From Acidobacteria bacterium UBA823 (GTDB taxonomy: Bacteria; Acidobacteriota; Vicinamibacteria; Vicinamibacterales; UBA823), in NCBI GenBank assembly GCA_002296225.1, contig DBHR01000080.1:11044-75043 (forward strand): 64,000 nt of DNA, written 5' to 3'. Both the position numbers and the translations under genes were made by a program. The notes below the pieces were generated by a model, which was given only the letters and a program-made list of their open reading frames with translations, ran no database searches and was not told the origin of the DNA. Every line of letters begins with the position of its first letter. Positions within the stretch are counted from its first letter, which is position 1. Shown piece by piece: positions 26,911 to 35,912 of this stretch.

Positions 26911-28006
26911 AACGCTTGGTGTTGGGCTCGTCGGTACAGGGTGGGTGGCGGCATCCCACGTGCGCGCGATCCAAGCGAACCCCCATGTCCGGCTCGTCCG
27001 AATGTGTGGTCGGCAGGAGGCACGCGCTCGGGAGAAACTGACGCGCTTCGGTGCTGACGTATCCGACGTTGGTTTTACTCGTCGGTATCAGGACCTGCTC
27101 GACGAATCCGACATTGACATCGTCGTCATCGCCACACCGAATCACCTGCACGCCGAGCAAGCGGTAGCCGCTGCCTCAGCGAAGAAGCATATTCTGCTCG
27201 AGAAGCCCACCGGGCTCGACGTCCGCGAGCTCATCCGGATTCGCGATGCGGTGCGCCGCACCAAGGTGCGAACGATCGTGTCGTTTGTACTGCATTACAA
27301 CCCGTTCGTCCGCTTCGCGCATTGGATGCGCGAAGCGGGCTGGCTCGGCACGATTCGTTATGCGCGCTTCCAGTACTTGTCCCGCATTCTCAACGAGTAT
27401 CCGGGCTGGTCGTGGGTGAGACGTGCGGACAGCGGCCGAAGCCACCTACTCGCGGCGGGTTGTCACGCAGTGGACGCGCTGCGGTGGTGCACCGGATTGG
27501 AACCAACCGAGGTGAGCGCGTATCACACGCGGTTCACGAAGGGGTATCAGTGGCCGACCTCGATCGTCGTAAATGTCAAGCTGGGTCGCCGGGCGGTCGG
27601 ACAAATGGTCAGCTCGACCGACTTCATGATGCCATACACATTTGGGGTTGAGCTGATGGGAGACCGCGCCACGCTCGTCGATGGTCTGATTCTCTGGAAG
27701 GACACGCCGGTGGCATTGGCGGCGCTCCGTCGCGCGAACCCGTTCCCCGAGGTGGTGCTCCGAGAGGCGCGCGCGCTCGACGGTAGCCCAGCCATCCGCG
27801 TCGAGTGCGAGATGCCAGCCTCAGCTGACGCCCGCCAGCATCCGTTTCAAGGAGAGGTGAACGAGCTTGTGGACTGTATCCGCGCGGGCCGAGAGTCGCA
27901 TCTGAACGTCTTCGATGCGCAGAAGACCATGGAAGTTTGCCTGGCGGCTGACCGATCAGCCGCGCGCGGCGGCCGGCCGGTAAGCCTGCCGCTCATCCGG
28001 CCCTGA
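26894..28006 (+). CDS. Gfo/Idh/MocA family oxidoreductase
   Basis: This is an NAD(P)-dependent dehydrogenase of about 370 residues. The Rossmann motif V-G-L-V-G-T-G-W-V-A starts near residue 8, and the family motif I-L-L-E-K-P-T-G with the catalytic Lys lies near residue 97. The C-terminal alpha/beta domain contains GCHAVDALRW, another family hallmark with the substrate-binding His. Substrates are usually sugars, inositols or their acids. ATG 26894 (or 26897) is chosen inside the lutC end; the frame is open further upstream but without conserved sequence. Position between lutC and the rhamnulokinase gene suggests sugar degradation. Confidence 0.87.
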   Translation: MMPTDRTLGVGLVGTGWVAASHVRAIQANPHVRLVRMCGRQEARAREKLTRFGADVSDVGFTRRYQDLLDESDIDIVVIATPNHLHAEQAVAAASAKKHILLEKPTGLDVRELIRIRDAVRRTKVRTIVSFVLHYNPFVRFAHWMREAGWLGTIRYARFQYLSRILNEYPGWSWVRRADSGRSHLLAAGCHAVDALRWCTGLEPTEVSAYHTRFTKGYQWPTSIVVNVKLGRRAVGQMVSSTDFMMPYTFGVELMGDRATLVDGLILWKDTPVALAALRRANPFPEVVLREARALDGSPAIRVECEMPASADARQHPFQGEVNELVDCIRAGRESHLNVFDAQKTMEVCLAADRSAARGGRPVSLPLIRP

Positions 28007-28020
28007 GGACGATTTCTCCC

Positions 28021-29499
28021 GTGTCAGGCAAGTGTTACATCGCCGTTGACCTTGGGGCCAGCAGCGGCCGGGTCATCGTCGGCCATGTTGACAGCGGCCG
28101 CATTTCGCTCAACGTCGTGCACCGCTTTCCGGTCACGTCCCTCGTCTCAGCGGGCCACGAGCGATGGCCCCTTTCGGTGCTAATCGCGGAGGTGAGAAAA
28201 GGACTTACCAAGGCCGCGTGTGCTGAGGGTGAGTTGGTGAGTCTCGGCGTCGACACGTGGGGAGTCGATTACGGCCTGACCGATGCTGACGGCCGTTTGC
28301 TTGAGGACCCGGTGTGCTACCGAGATCGGCGCGCCGATGGCATCGTCGAGCGGGTACTCGAGACTGTGCCGGCCGATGAGCTGTTCAGGTTGACTGGTGT
28401 GCAGATTCTGCCATTCAACACCCTGTATCAGCTCATGGCACAGCGCGTCGCGGGGGAGTGGCCGGCTAAAGCCGCACGGTTGCTCATGATGCCTGATCTC
28501 ATCCACCACGATCTCTGCGGTAGCCTGACCGGTGAGGTGACGATGGCGAGCACCACACAGCTGACAGCGGCTGCCACTCGGCAATGGGCGAACGAACTTT
28601 TTGATCGATTGGATCTTCCGATTGCCATGATGCCAGAGCTGGTGCAGCCCGGAGTACGACTTGGCCAGCTTCGTCCCAACGTGCGCGAGGCGCTGGCGCT
28701 TCCGGATATGGCAATTGTGGCGCCTGCTACACACGATACTGCGAGCGCCGTGGCTGGCGCGCCGATTGCTGACGGGTGGGCCTATCTGAGTTCTGGCACG
28801 TGGTCGCTCCTTGGCGTTGAGACCGAGGCGCCCGTGCTGACCGACGCCGTTCGAGAAGCGCGCCTAACGAATGAGTGTGGCACGGAGGGCAGGAATCGTT
28901 TACTCAAGCACATCGCGGGCATGTGGATCCTCGAATCCTGCCGAAAAACGTGGGCAGCACAAGGTGCCTCATTAGGGTTCGATGCCCTCAACCGCGCGAT
29001 CGCCTCGGTGCCGGCCCGTCGGGCATTCATTCTGCCAGACGACTCTAGGTTCTTTAACCCACCGGAGATGCTTGGGGCGATTTCGACCTTCTTGCAGGAG
29101 TCTGACCAGTCGGTGCCCACCGACCACGGTGGATACGCGCGCGTCATCCTCGAATCGCTGGCCCTGCGCTACGCATCGGTGGTCGAGGCGATCGAACGAG
29201 TGACGGGTCGGTCGATCGTCGGCATCCGGATTATCGGCGGCGGTTCGCAGAACCGCTTTCTCAATCAGGCGACGGCGGATGCGACCGGCCGGGAGGTTCG
29301 AACTGGGCCAGTCGAGGCGACGGCGCTTGGCAACGTGATCGTTCAAGCAATCGCAGACGGCTGCTTTGGGAGTGTTGGTGAGGCTCGGGTGGCCGTGGCC
29401 CGTGACACGGGAGGCGACATCTACGAGCCCGTCGAGTCAGAGGCTTGGGCTGAAGCACGCACGCGATACGCACGCCTCGAACGGGAATGGGGACGTTAA
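28021..29499 (+). CDS. rhaB: Rhamnulokinase-type FGGY sugar kinase
   Basis: The 492-residue FGGY-family kinase opens with the ATP/substrate motif A-V-D-L-G-A-S-S-G-R-V. Other family parts are LGVDTWGVDYGLTD, the catalytic-Asp region VAPATHDTASAVAGAP, YLSSGTWSLLGVE, and the C-terminal RIIGGGSQNRFLNQATADATG. These match rhamnulokinase (ATP phosphorylation of L-rhamnulose) better than glycerol or xylulose kinase. No rhamnose isomerase or aldolase gene is in the window. It begins with GTG 28021, 14 bp after the Gfo/Idh gene, and is the last gene of the lut operon. Confidence 0.88.
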   Translation: MSGKCYIAVDLGASSGRVIVGHVDSGRISLNVVHRFPVTSLVSAGHERWPLSVLIAEVRKGLTKAACAEGELVSLGVDTWGVDYGLTDADGRLLEDPVCYRDRRADGIVERVLETVPADELFRLTGVQILPFNTLYQLMAQRVAGEWPAKAARLLMMPDLIHHDLCGSLTGEVTMASTTQLTAAATRQWANELFDRLDLPIAMMPELVQPGVRLGQLRPNVREALALPDMAIVAPATHDTASAVAGAPIADGWAYLSSGTWSLLGVETEAPVLTDAVREARLTNECGTEGRNRLLKHIAGMWILESCRKTWAAQGASLGFDALNRAIASVPARRAFILPDDSRFFNPPEMLGAISTFLQESDQSVPTDHGGYARVILESLALRYASVVEAIERVTGRSIVGIRIIGGGSQNRFLNQATADATGREVRTGPVEATALGNVIVQAIADGCFGSVGEARVAVARDTGGDIYEPVESEAWAEARTRYARLEREWGR

Positions 29500-29529
29500 G
29501 ACGTTGATGGAACCGGTGCGACTCGTTGG

Positions 29530-31005
29530 CTAGGGTGTGTCGCTGTTGCTACCCCCGACCGTCTCGATCGACCAATTCTGCCTAATCATCGTCAGATACG
29601 CCTTTTGACTAAACAGTGATTCCGTTACCGGATGGCGCGCGATGCCGTCACGCCAGACTTCCAACGCCGCTCCGTCGTCACCCGCACGGAAGTAAAGCCA
29701 GCCACGCAGGTAGTGCGCCTCGCCAGCATCGACGTGATCCGGATAACGTGCTAGGAAGGCATCAAGCACTTCTTGCGCTACCGCCGAGTCGCCGCGCTCG
29801 AAGGCGATCCGCGCGTGCTCGATATCGGTGGCAGGCCCCGCCGGCGCTGACTCAAGCGCAGCCACAGCGTCAGTCCATCGCTCCTGCAGGCGTAGTGCGC
29901 GGGCCCGTGCCAGCGCCGTGCGTGCTGGAAGTCCAGAAGTGGCATCCAGGATCTCTAGCGCCTGGTCCGCTGCCCCCTCATCGAGTAGGAGCTCCGCGCG
30001 CTGGAGTCGGGACGACGAGTCAGTTGCGACCTTGAGACGCGCCAACTCCGGCCACTCGTGATCGAGGTGGAAATGCCTGCCCAAAAACTTGATCATCTCC
30101 TGCTGAAGAAACCAAGGGTCGAGGACGTGCGTGTTCTCTGCCGCTACCGGCCCGTCGTGTCCATCGCTCCATCCGTAGGTGATGCTTTCGACTTCTGGAC
30201 CGCCTGGAATCTCAGGGGTTTCAAGAATGAAATATGCATCTTCGTGGCCCGGGGGCATGTTGTAGCGGACGCCAGAGCCGTCGAGGTTGTTCAGGTGCAC
30301 CGGCACGAAGTAGCGATTGATTAGTGTAGCCACGACCGGATCTGAGAACGGACCCGTTCTCATGAAGAGGCCGCCTTCTCAAGTACCGGCGGTCGGAAAG
30401 AGCATGAGTGGCTTTCGCGAACGGGTCGCCTCTTGGCGCGCGGTCGCTTCGTCAGACCGCCACTCCACGCCGCCGGTGGCCCAGTACAGGTCGAGTGCTT
30501 CTAGGCCGTCATACCGATCGGTGAGGACGACGTCTTCGAAGGCGTCGGTACCACCGAGGTCGCCGATGGTCGCCTCGCCGTCAGCATCGATCCGAAACCG
30601 CAACCGGCCTTTGGCGCGGTAGTCGACGACTGACCAGTCGCTAACAAACGGGCGGCGCGCTAGGGTTTGGCCCAACGGTTCCTCGGCGCAGAAGAAACAG
30701 ACACCCGCGTTCATCTGGAAGATCGTGTGGGCACCGATCGCCACGCCGTCGCGCTCGAGGTGGGCTCCCGGCGCGTGCTCGGCGAGCACAGCTGCTACGT
30801 CACGCACACTAACCTCGGCGCCTGGGGTGACCTTGACACTCAGTTCGTTTCCGTCGAATGAGGCAGCCGCTATTCCTGGCATCTGTTCGATAGCCGCTAG
30901 AACATGGTCATCGAGTGGCGCGCCGGTAATTAGCAGCTCGATGGCTGGGCCCGGAATCGCACTCAGGGAACCCGCTAGTAGTGTTGCGAAGAGAAAATTC
31001 AACAT
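29530..31005 (-). CDS. Predicted selenoprotein: exported HMA-like/thioredoxin-like/TPR protein with in-frame UGA
   Basis: Two open segments on the minus strand lie in the same frame and are separated only by TGA at 30379-30381. Read through, they give 491 residues with Sec at 209. The order is: signal peptide (about 1-22), an HMA-like alpha/beta unit (about 22-90), a second unit with C103-F-F-C106, a thioredoxin-like domain (about 185-290) and TPR-like helices (about 300-470). Around the UGA the frame reads K-P-L-M-L-F-P-T-A-G-T-U-E-G-G, then F-S-D-P. U takes the place of the first Cys of CxxC; the second position is Gly. The usual F-x-D lies exactly 11 residues later, as in other thioredoxin-like proteins. 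A SECIS-like hairpin follows. ATG 31005 is chosen for the signal peptide. Alternatives are a nonsense-mutated pseudogene, a sequencing error, or two separate proteins (the ATG at 30363 could restart). Confidence 0.8.
30343..30362 (-). promoter_or_regulatory. Bacterial SECIS-like hairpin downstream of the in-frame UGA
   Basis: Read on the minus strand, TGAGAACG and CGTTCTCA form a perfect 8-bp stem closed by the four-base loop GGTC. The stem starts 16 nt after the UGA at 30381-30379 and the loop starts 24 nt after it, inside the usual range for bacterial SECIS elements (apical loop about 16-37 nt from the UGA). The loop starts with G and is the same GGUC that SelB recognises in the E. coli fdhF element. 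The bulged U of fdhF is not present. It lies inside the coding sequence, as bacterial SECIS elements do. Confidence 0.75.
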
Positions 31006-31194
31006 GATGCCGCGGATCGTACCGTCCACCATCAGACGTGTCAACGTGAGGCTCGTTAGCAACGCCGAGGGCGTCGGTTACGCGGGTGATGTAGTTGAAC
31101 CAAGTAGAAATGGGGCTCATCCTACACGATATTGTTGTCGTCGAATCTAGTCAGCCTCGGCTTCATGCTACGCTCGTGTTAAAATGCGTGGAAC

Positions 31195-32463
31195 ATGTTT
31201 TGGTTCAACCACTTAGTCGTAGTCGTGATTGCGGCTTGGCTGGCGTCGGTCGGGTGTGCCAGTCCGGAGCCAGCGCCCACGCCAGCGCAGAGCCGGGTCG
31301 TCGACATTGACCTACCGGTGGAATCGACGGTCGTGGAGGGCACCGTCCCCCGTAACGCGACCTTCGCCGGCCTCCTCGAATCCCACGGCTTCTCCAACAA
31401 TGTCGTCGTTGCGATCGTCGATCAAACCCGCGACGTGTTTGACCCGAAACGTCTGCGGGCGGCCAATGCCTATCGGATCACCACGACGCTTGACGGGGGT
31501 CTGCGTCAACTCAAATACCATATCGATTCGGATAGTTTCCTGGAGATTCAGGCACTTGGGAACGGCCGGTTCGAGGCGGCGGTCGTCCCGTATGTCAAGC
31601 AGCGGGCCGTTATCGCGATGGGCGGCCACATCGACCGTACCCGTTCCTCGCTGGTGGCGGCGGTCAACGACGCGGGCGAACAGGTGCAGCTTGCCATGGT
31701 CATGGCCGACGTCCTAGGTGGCGAAATCGATTTTAACAATGACCTCCGGCTCGGCGATTCGTTTCGTGTGCTCTTTGAACGGTTCCTGCGTGAGGACCAC
31801 TACGACAATTACGGCAACGTACTAGCAACCGAGTTCACTAACGACCGACGGCGTGTTAGGGCCACCCGGTTCACGCCCCCTGGTAGTGAGCCCGGCTACT
31901 ACGACGACGAAGGACGGTCGCTCAAGCGGATGTTCCTGAGATCGCCTTTGCGGTTCGAGCCCAGGATCACGTCGCGTTTCTCGCGTAATCGCATGCATCC
32001 GATTCTCGGCGAGCGTCGGGCACATCTCGGTGTGGACTACGGCGCGGCCGCCGGCACGCCGGTAATCGCGGTGGCGAATGGAACGGTAGTGTCGGCCGGC
32101 TGGAGCGGGGGATCCGGCCGAATGGTGCGGTTGCGCCACAGTGGTGGCTACGAGACTTACTACTTGCACCTGTCATCTTTCACCAAAGGGATTCGGCCAG
32201 GCGCGCGGATTACCCAGGGCCAACTCATCGGCCGGGTCGGATCGACTGGGCTCACCACGGGACCTCATCTGGACTACCGGCTCAAAAAGAACGGCATCTT
32301 CGTGAATCCACTCGTGGAGCATCGTAAGATGCCGCCTGGGGACCCGATTCCCACGGAACATCTGGAGGTGTTCCACGCGGAACGCGAACGTGTGTTCGGA
32401 TTGCTCGTCGAGTCGACCCCGACTGTGGGTACGGCTGACGACGATGCCGCCGGCGCATCCTGA
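31195..32463 (+). CDS. M23 family peptidoglycan endopeptidase, lipoprotein
   Basis: The 422-residue protein starts with a lipoprotein signal (hydrophobic VVVVIAAWLASVGC, with Cys at the lipobox). A central domain resembles OapA/LysM-like N-terminal regions of M23 peptidases. The catalytic domain (about 265-375) has H-L-G-V-D-Y-G for zinc binding, Y-Y-L-H-L-S-S and G-P-H-L-D-Y-R, so the zinc ligands His, Asp and His are intact. It should cleave peptidoglycan cross-links at the inner face of the outer membrane or at the inner membrane. It diverges from the selenoprotein candidate across about 190 bp. Confidence 0.88.
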   Translation: MFWFNHLVVVVIAAWLASVGCASPEPAPTPAQSRVVDIDLPVESTVVEGTVPRNATFAGLLESHGFSNNVVVAIVDQTRDVFDPKRLRAANAYRITTTLDGGLRQLKYHIDSDSFLEIQALGNGRFEAAVVPYVKQRAVIAMGGHIDRTRSSLVAAVNDAGEQVQLAMVMADVLGGEIDFNNDLRLGDSFRVLFERFLREDHYDNYGNVLATEFTNDRRRVRATRFTPPGSEPGYYDDEGRSLKRMFLRSPLRFEPRITSRFSRNRMHPILGERRAHLGVDYGAAAGTPVIAVANGTVVSAGWSGGSGRMVRLRHSGGYETYYLHLSSFTKGIRPGARITQGQLIGRVGSTGLTTGPHLDYRLKKNGIFVNPLVEHRKMPPGDPIPTEHLEVFHAERERVFGLLVESTPTVGTADDDAAGAS

Positions 32464-32555
32464 CGGCTGAACATCCAACTCTTTCTACTAATCGCGTATC
32501 GCTTCCTCGCGGGCGAGCGTCAAGAAACGTTCCGCTTGTGCGCTAAGATACCGGG

Positions 32556-33785
32556 ATGGCCGTGATCCGCCCGTTTCGAGCCCTCAGGCCGGTGCCGGAC
32601 GCCGCGCCACGGGTCGCATCGGTTCCCTATGACGTCGTGAGCTCTGACGAAGCTCGCGAGCTGGCGGATGGCGAGCCGCTGAGTTTCCTGCGCGTATCGC
32701 GGGCGGAAATCGAACTACCGGTTGGGACCGATCCGCACGCCGATGCGGTCTACGCGCGAGCTACTGAGAATTTCAGGACGATTCGAAACGCGGCGCCGTT
32801 TGTGCGAGAAGCCGAGGCTTCCCTTTACTGCTATCGCTTGCAGGCCAACGGGCGCGAACAGACTGGACTGACGGCGTGTTGTTCACTCGACGAGTACGAC
32901 AGAGGATTAATTAAGAAACACGAACACACTCGCCGGAACAAGGAGGATGACCGTACGCGTCACATGGTCGAGTTGGGCGCGCAAACTGGACTCGTCTTCC
33001 TCACCTACCGCTCGAGGGAAGAGATCGATGTGCTCATGGACCGGGTGTGCACAGGGACACCGCTGTTCGACTTTGAAGCGCCAGACAACGTGAAGCATAC
33101 CGTTTGGCGGGTCTCATCGCCAGACGTCGACCTGCTGGTGAAGGCGTTCAAAGCCGTGCCGGCTCTATATATTGCCGACGGTCACCACCGCGCGGCGGGC
33201 GCTGCTCGGGTACGGGCCGAGTTCGCGCGTCGTGACCGACTAACGGTGCCGTCAGAGGCTGATACGGTCATCGCCGTGGCCTTTCCGTCTACGCAGGTTC
33301 GCATCCTGCCTTACAACCGTGTTGTCAAGGATCTCAACGGGCGTTCACCGCGGGAATTTCTGGATCAGATTGCAGCGACGTTTCCCGTGTGTGCTGGGGG
33401 TCCCGCGCCAGCCCAAGCCGGCGAGGTATCGATTTACCTTGACGGGACTTGGCACAACGTAACCTTGGCAGACTTCAGCGTCGACTCGTCGGATCGCGCG
33501 GCCGCCCTCGATGTGGCACGGCTCGATCAGGGCATCTTGGCGCCGCTACTCGGCATCGAGGACGTTCGTAGGGACCCGCGTATCGACTTCATCGGTGGAA
33601 TCCGTGGGGCAGCAGTGCTGCAGGCACAGGTGGATCGAGGTGAGGCGGCGGTCGCGTTCTCGATGTTTCCGGTGACCGTCGACGATTTGATGAGGATCGC
33701 CGACGAAGGCGGCATCATGCCGCCGAAGTCCACTTGGTTTGAGCCGAAACTTCGCGACGGACTATTGATCCACTTGATCGCGTGA
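32556..33785 (+). CDS. DUF1015 family protein
   Basis: The 409-residue protein matches the DUF1015 family: opening PFRALRPVPDAAPRVASVPYDVVSSDEAREL, then KKHEHTRRNKEDDRTRHM and A-D-G-H-H-R-A-A-G-A-A. The family is widespread and often lies beside serA/serC, and a role in serine metabolism has been proposed, but the activity is not known to me. There is no signal peptide. The frame starts at ATG 32556. The 12-bp gap to the serC frame makes the two a probable operon. Confidence 0.88.
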   Translation: MAVIRPFRALRPVPDAAPRVASVPYDVVSSDEARELADGEPLSFLRVSRAEIELPVGTDPHADAVYARATENFRTIRNAAPFVREAEASLYCYRLQANGREQTGLTACCSLDEYDRGLIKKHEHTRRNKEDDRTRHMVELGAQTGLVFLTYRSREEIDVLMDRVCTGTPLFDFEAPDNVKHTVWRVSSPDVDLLVKAFKAVPALYIADGHHRAAGAARVRAEFARRDRLTVPSEADTVIAVAFPSTQVRILPYNRVVKDLNGRSPREFLDQIAATFPVCAGGPAPAQAGEVSIYLDGTWHNVTLADFSVDSSDRAAALDVARLDQGILAPLLGIEDVRRDPRIDFIGGIRGAAVLQAQVDRGEAAVAFSMFPVTVDDLMRIADEGGIMPPKSTWFEPKLRDGLLIHLIA

Positions 33786-33809
33786 ACGCTAGCCGTATTG
33801 GTTGACAAC

Positions 33810-34898
33810 ATGACGACCCACCGCATCTTCAATTTCAGCGCTGGCCCGGCAGTGCTGCCGGAGGTCGTACTTGACGCTGTTCAGCGAGACCTGATGGCGT
33901 TACCCGGCGTCGGTATGTCAGCGCTTGAGATCAGCCACCGCTCAAGCAATTTCGACGCAATTCTGGAGAACGCCGAACGTGAGCTACGGGAGTTGGCCGG
34001 CGTGCCGGCGGACTATCGCGTGTTATTTCTGCAAGGCGGGGCCAGTCTGCAGTTTGCGATGGTGCCGATGAACCTCCTCCCCTCAGGTGGAGTAGCTGAC
34101 TATTTAGTGACAGGGGCGTGGTCGAAGAAGGCCGTTAAGGAGGCCGAGAAGATCGGCCAGGTGCACGTGGCCGCGTCGACGGAACCAACCGCCTTCGCGC
34201 GCCTTCCCTTGTCCGACGAGGTCGAGCTTTCCCCGGGCGCGGCTTACGTACACATGACATCGAATAACACGATCTACGGGACGCAGTGGACGCACCTGCC
34301 CGAGACGGGTCCCGTGCCGCTCGTGAGCGACATGTCGTCCGACATTGTGAGTCGGCCGATCTCGGTCGATCGGTTCGGCATCATCTATGCCGGCGCGCAG
34401 AAGAATCTTGGCCCGGCTGGGGTCACGCTCGTTATCATCCGGGAAGATCTACTCGCGCAATCGCCAGCCGCTTTGCCGTCCATGCTGAGTTACCGTGTGC
34501 TCGCCGACGGCGGCTCACGCTACAACACGCCGCCCGTCTTTGGTATCTACATTCTTCGCTTGGTGCTCGGATGGCTAGGCAGACAGGGCGGCCTCGCGGT
34601 CATGGCGGCACGCAATGACAGGAAGGCGGCCATTCTCTATGAAGAGCTTGACCGCAGCGAGTTTTACCGGGGTGTCGCCGATGCCACGAGTCGCTCTCGC
34701 ATGAACGTTACGTTTCGTCTACCTAGCCGAGACCTAGACGTCAGGTTCGTACAAGGAGCCACGGCCGCTGGTCTAGATGGCCTTGAGGGCCATCGAATGG
34801 TCGGTGGCCTGCGCGCGTCGATCTACAACGCAATGCCAGAAGCTGGCGTGACGGCACTCAGGGAATTTATGCGGGAGTTCGAACGCACGCACGGCTGA
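33810..34898 (+). CDS. serC: Phosphoserine aminotransferase
   Basis: The protein, about 362 residues, opens with the SerC signature FNFSAGPAVLPE. The PLP lysine is in G-A-Q-K-N-L-G-P-A-G. LFLQGGASLQFAMVPMNLL and MTSNNTIYGTQW are further family blocks. It converts 3-phosphohydroxypyruvate and Glu into phosphoserine in the serine and also the pyridoxine pathway. The start is ATG 33810; a TTG at 33798 is also in frame but gives no better match. It follows DUF1015. Confidence 0.95.
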   Translation: MTTHRIFNFSAGPAVLPEVVLDAVQRDLMALPGVGMSALEISHRSSNFDAILENAERELRELAGVPADYRVLFLQGGASLQFAMVPMNLLPSGGVADYLVTGAWSKKAVKEAEKIGQVHVAASTEPTAFARLPLSDEVELSPGAAYVHMTSNNTIYGTQWTHLPETGPVPLVSDMSSDIVSRPISVDRFGIIYAGAQKNLGPAGVTLVIIREDLLAQSPAALPSMLSYRVLADGGSRYNTPPVFGIYILRLVLGWLGRQGGLAVMAARNDRKAAILYEELDRSEFYRGVADATSRSRMNVTFRLPSRDLDVRFVQGATAAGLDGLEGHRMVGGLRASIYNAMPEAGVTALREFMREFERTHG

Positions 34899-35041
34899 GC
34901 GGAGATGTTGTGTGAAAATGTGCAAAAGGAGCTAGTTTTTTGCGCGCCGAAGTCTATTGTGCTAGTCTGAGCGGTCCATCGTTCGGTGCTTTGTTGTTGC
35001 TGGGGTAGTATCCTCGGTTCAAAAACGTCGAAGGTGTTTAC

Positions 35042-35791
35042 TTGCCCTCTCCCTTGATTCTGACGCTCATCGCGACTGCTATCATCGTTCAGATCGCCGT
35101 GTTCAGCACGACGGTTTACCTGCATCGTAGCATCACACATCGCGCGGTCGTTCTGGTTCCGGTCGTGGCGCTTGGCTTTCGCTTGGCCTTGTGGTTGACG
35201 ACAGGCATCGTCGTCAAGGAATGGGTAGCGGTCCATCGTAAGCACCATGCATTCCCCGACGAAGAGGGCGATCCGCACAGCCCGCATCTCGCAGGCTTCT
35301 GGTCGGTGCAGCTCGGCAATATCTTTCATTACGTGCGTGAAGCCAAGAATCCGGACGTGATCGAGAAATACGCCAAGGACCTCAAGGACGACGCGTGGGA
35401 CCGCTATCTGCTGAATCATGGGTCGGTCGGGCTGATCATCGGAATCACTGTGCTGTGTACCGTGTTGGGCATCGGTTGGGGGCTGCTGGCCGGCGTATTG
35501 CACGCGATCCTTTACGTGTTCATCCTATCCCCATCGATCAACGGGCTCTGCCACTATTTTGGTTACAAGAATTTTGACAACACCGCGACCAACTTGCAGT
35601 CGATTGCGTTTTTGACCGGCGGCGAAGGCCTCCACAACAACCATCACGGGTTCCAACGAAGTCCAAAGTTTAGCTATCGCGCTAACGAGTTCGATCCGGC
35701 CTGGCCGGTCATCTGGACGCTGACGAAACTTCGTCTGGCGAGGCGGTACAAGACGATCGACGAAGCGTTGGCACAACCTCAAGAATCCTAA
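35042..35791 (+). CDS. Acyl-CoA/acyl-lipid fatty acid desaturase (delta-9 type)
   Basis: The protein has 249 residues and about four hydrophobic segments. It has the three His boxes of membrane di-iron desaturases: L-H-R-S-I-T-H, V-H-R-K-H-H and H-N-N-H-H, so the catalytic centre is complete. The length is on the short side, with no cytochrome b5 domain. It probably introduces a cis double bond in a fatty acyl chain, acting in the inner membrane. The start is TTG 35042, with AAGGTG 6-11 bases upstream; no ATG or GTG is in a suitable place. Confidence 0.9.
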   Translation: MPSPLILTLIATAIIVQIAVFSTTVYLHRSITHRAVVLVPVVALGFRLALWLTTGIVVKEWVAVHRKHHAFPDEEGDPHSPHLAGFWSVQLGNIFHYVREAKNPDVIEKYAKDLKDDAWDRYLLNHGSVGLIIGITVLCTVLGIGWGLLAGVLHAILYVFILSPSINGLCHYFGYKNFDNTATNLQSIAFLTGGEGLHNNHHGFQRSPKFSYRANEFDPAWPVIWTLTKLRLARRYKTIDEALAQPQES

Positions 35792-35912
35792 GTTTCGACT
35801 CGGCAGATGCCCTGGGCAAGTGGCGGTGGACTAGCCGCAGGGGCATCGGTCAACCTGCGACGATACCTGACCGGGCGCGAGACGCCATTCGGAATGGCAC
35901 CGAGGACTTTGG

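Noticed and set aside
30361..30381. Reading the two parts of the UGA-containing gene as two separate proteins
   Set aside because: The second part has no ribosome-binding site before its ATG and would start in the middle of a thioredoxin-like domain, whereas the joined frame gives a complete domain.
34922..34943. Possible stem GCAAAA/TTTTGC followed by T-rich DNA after serC
   Set aside because: The stem is only six mostly A-T pairs with a 10-base loop, and the T run forms part of the stem, so it is too weak to call a terminator.
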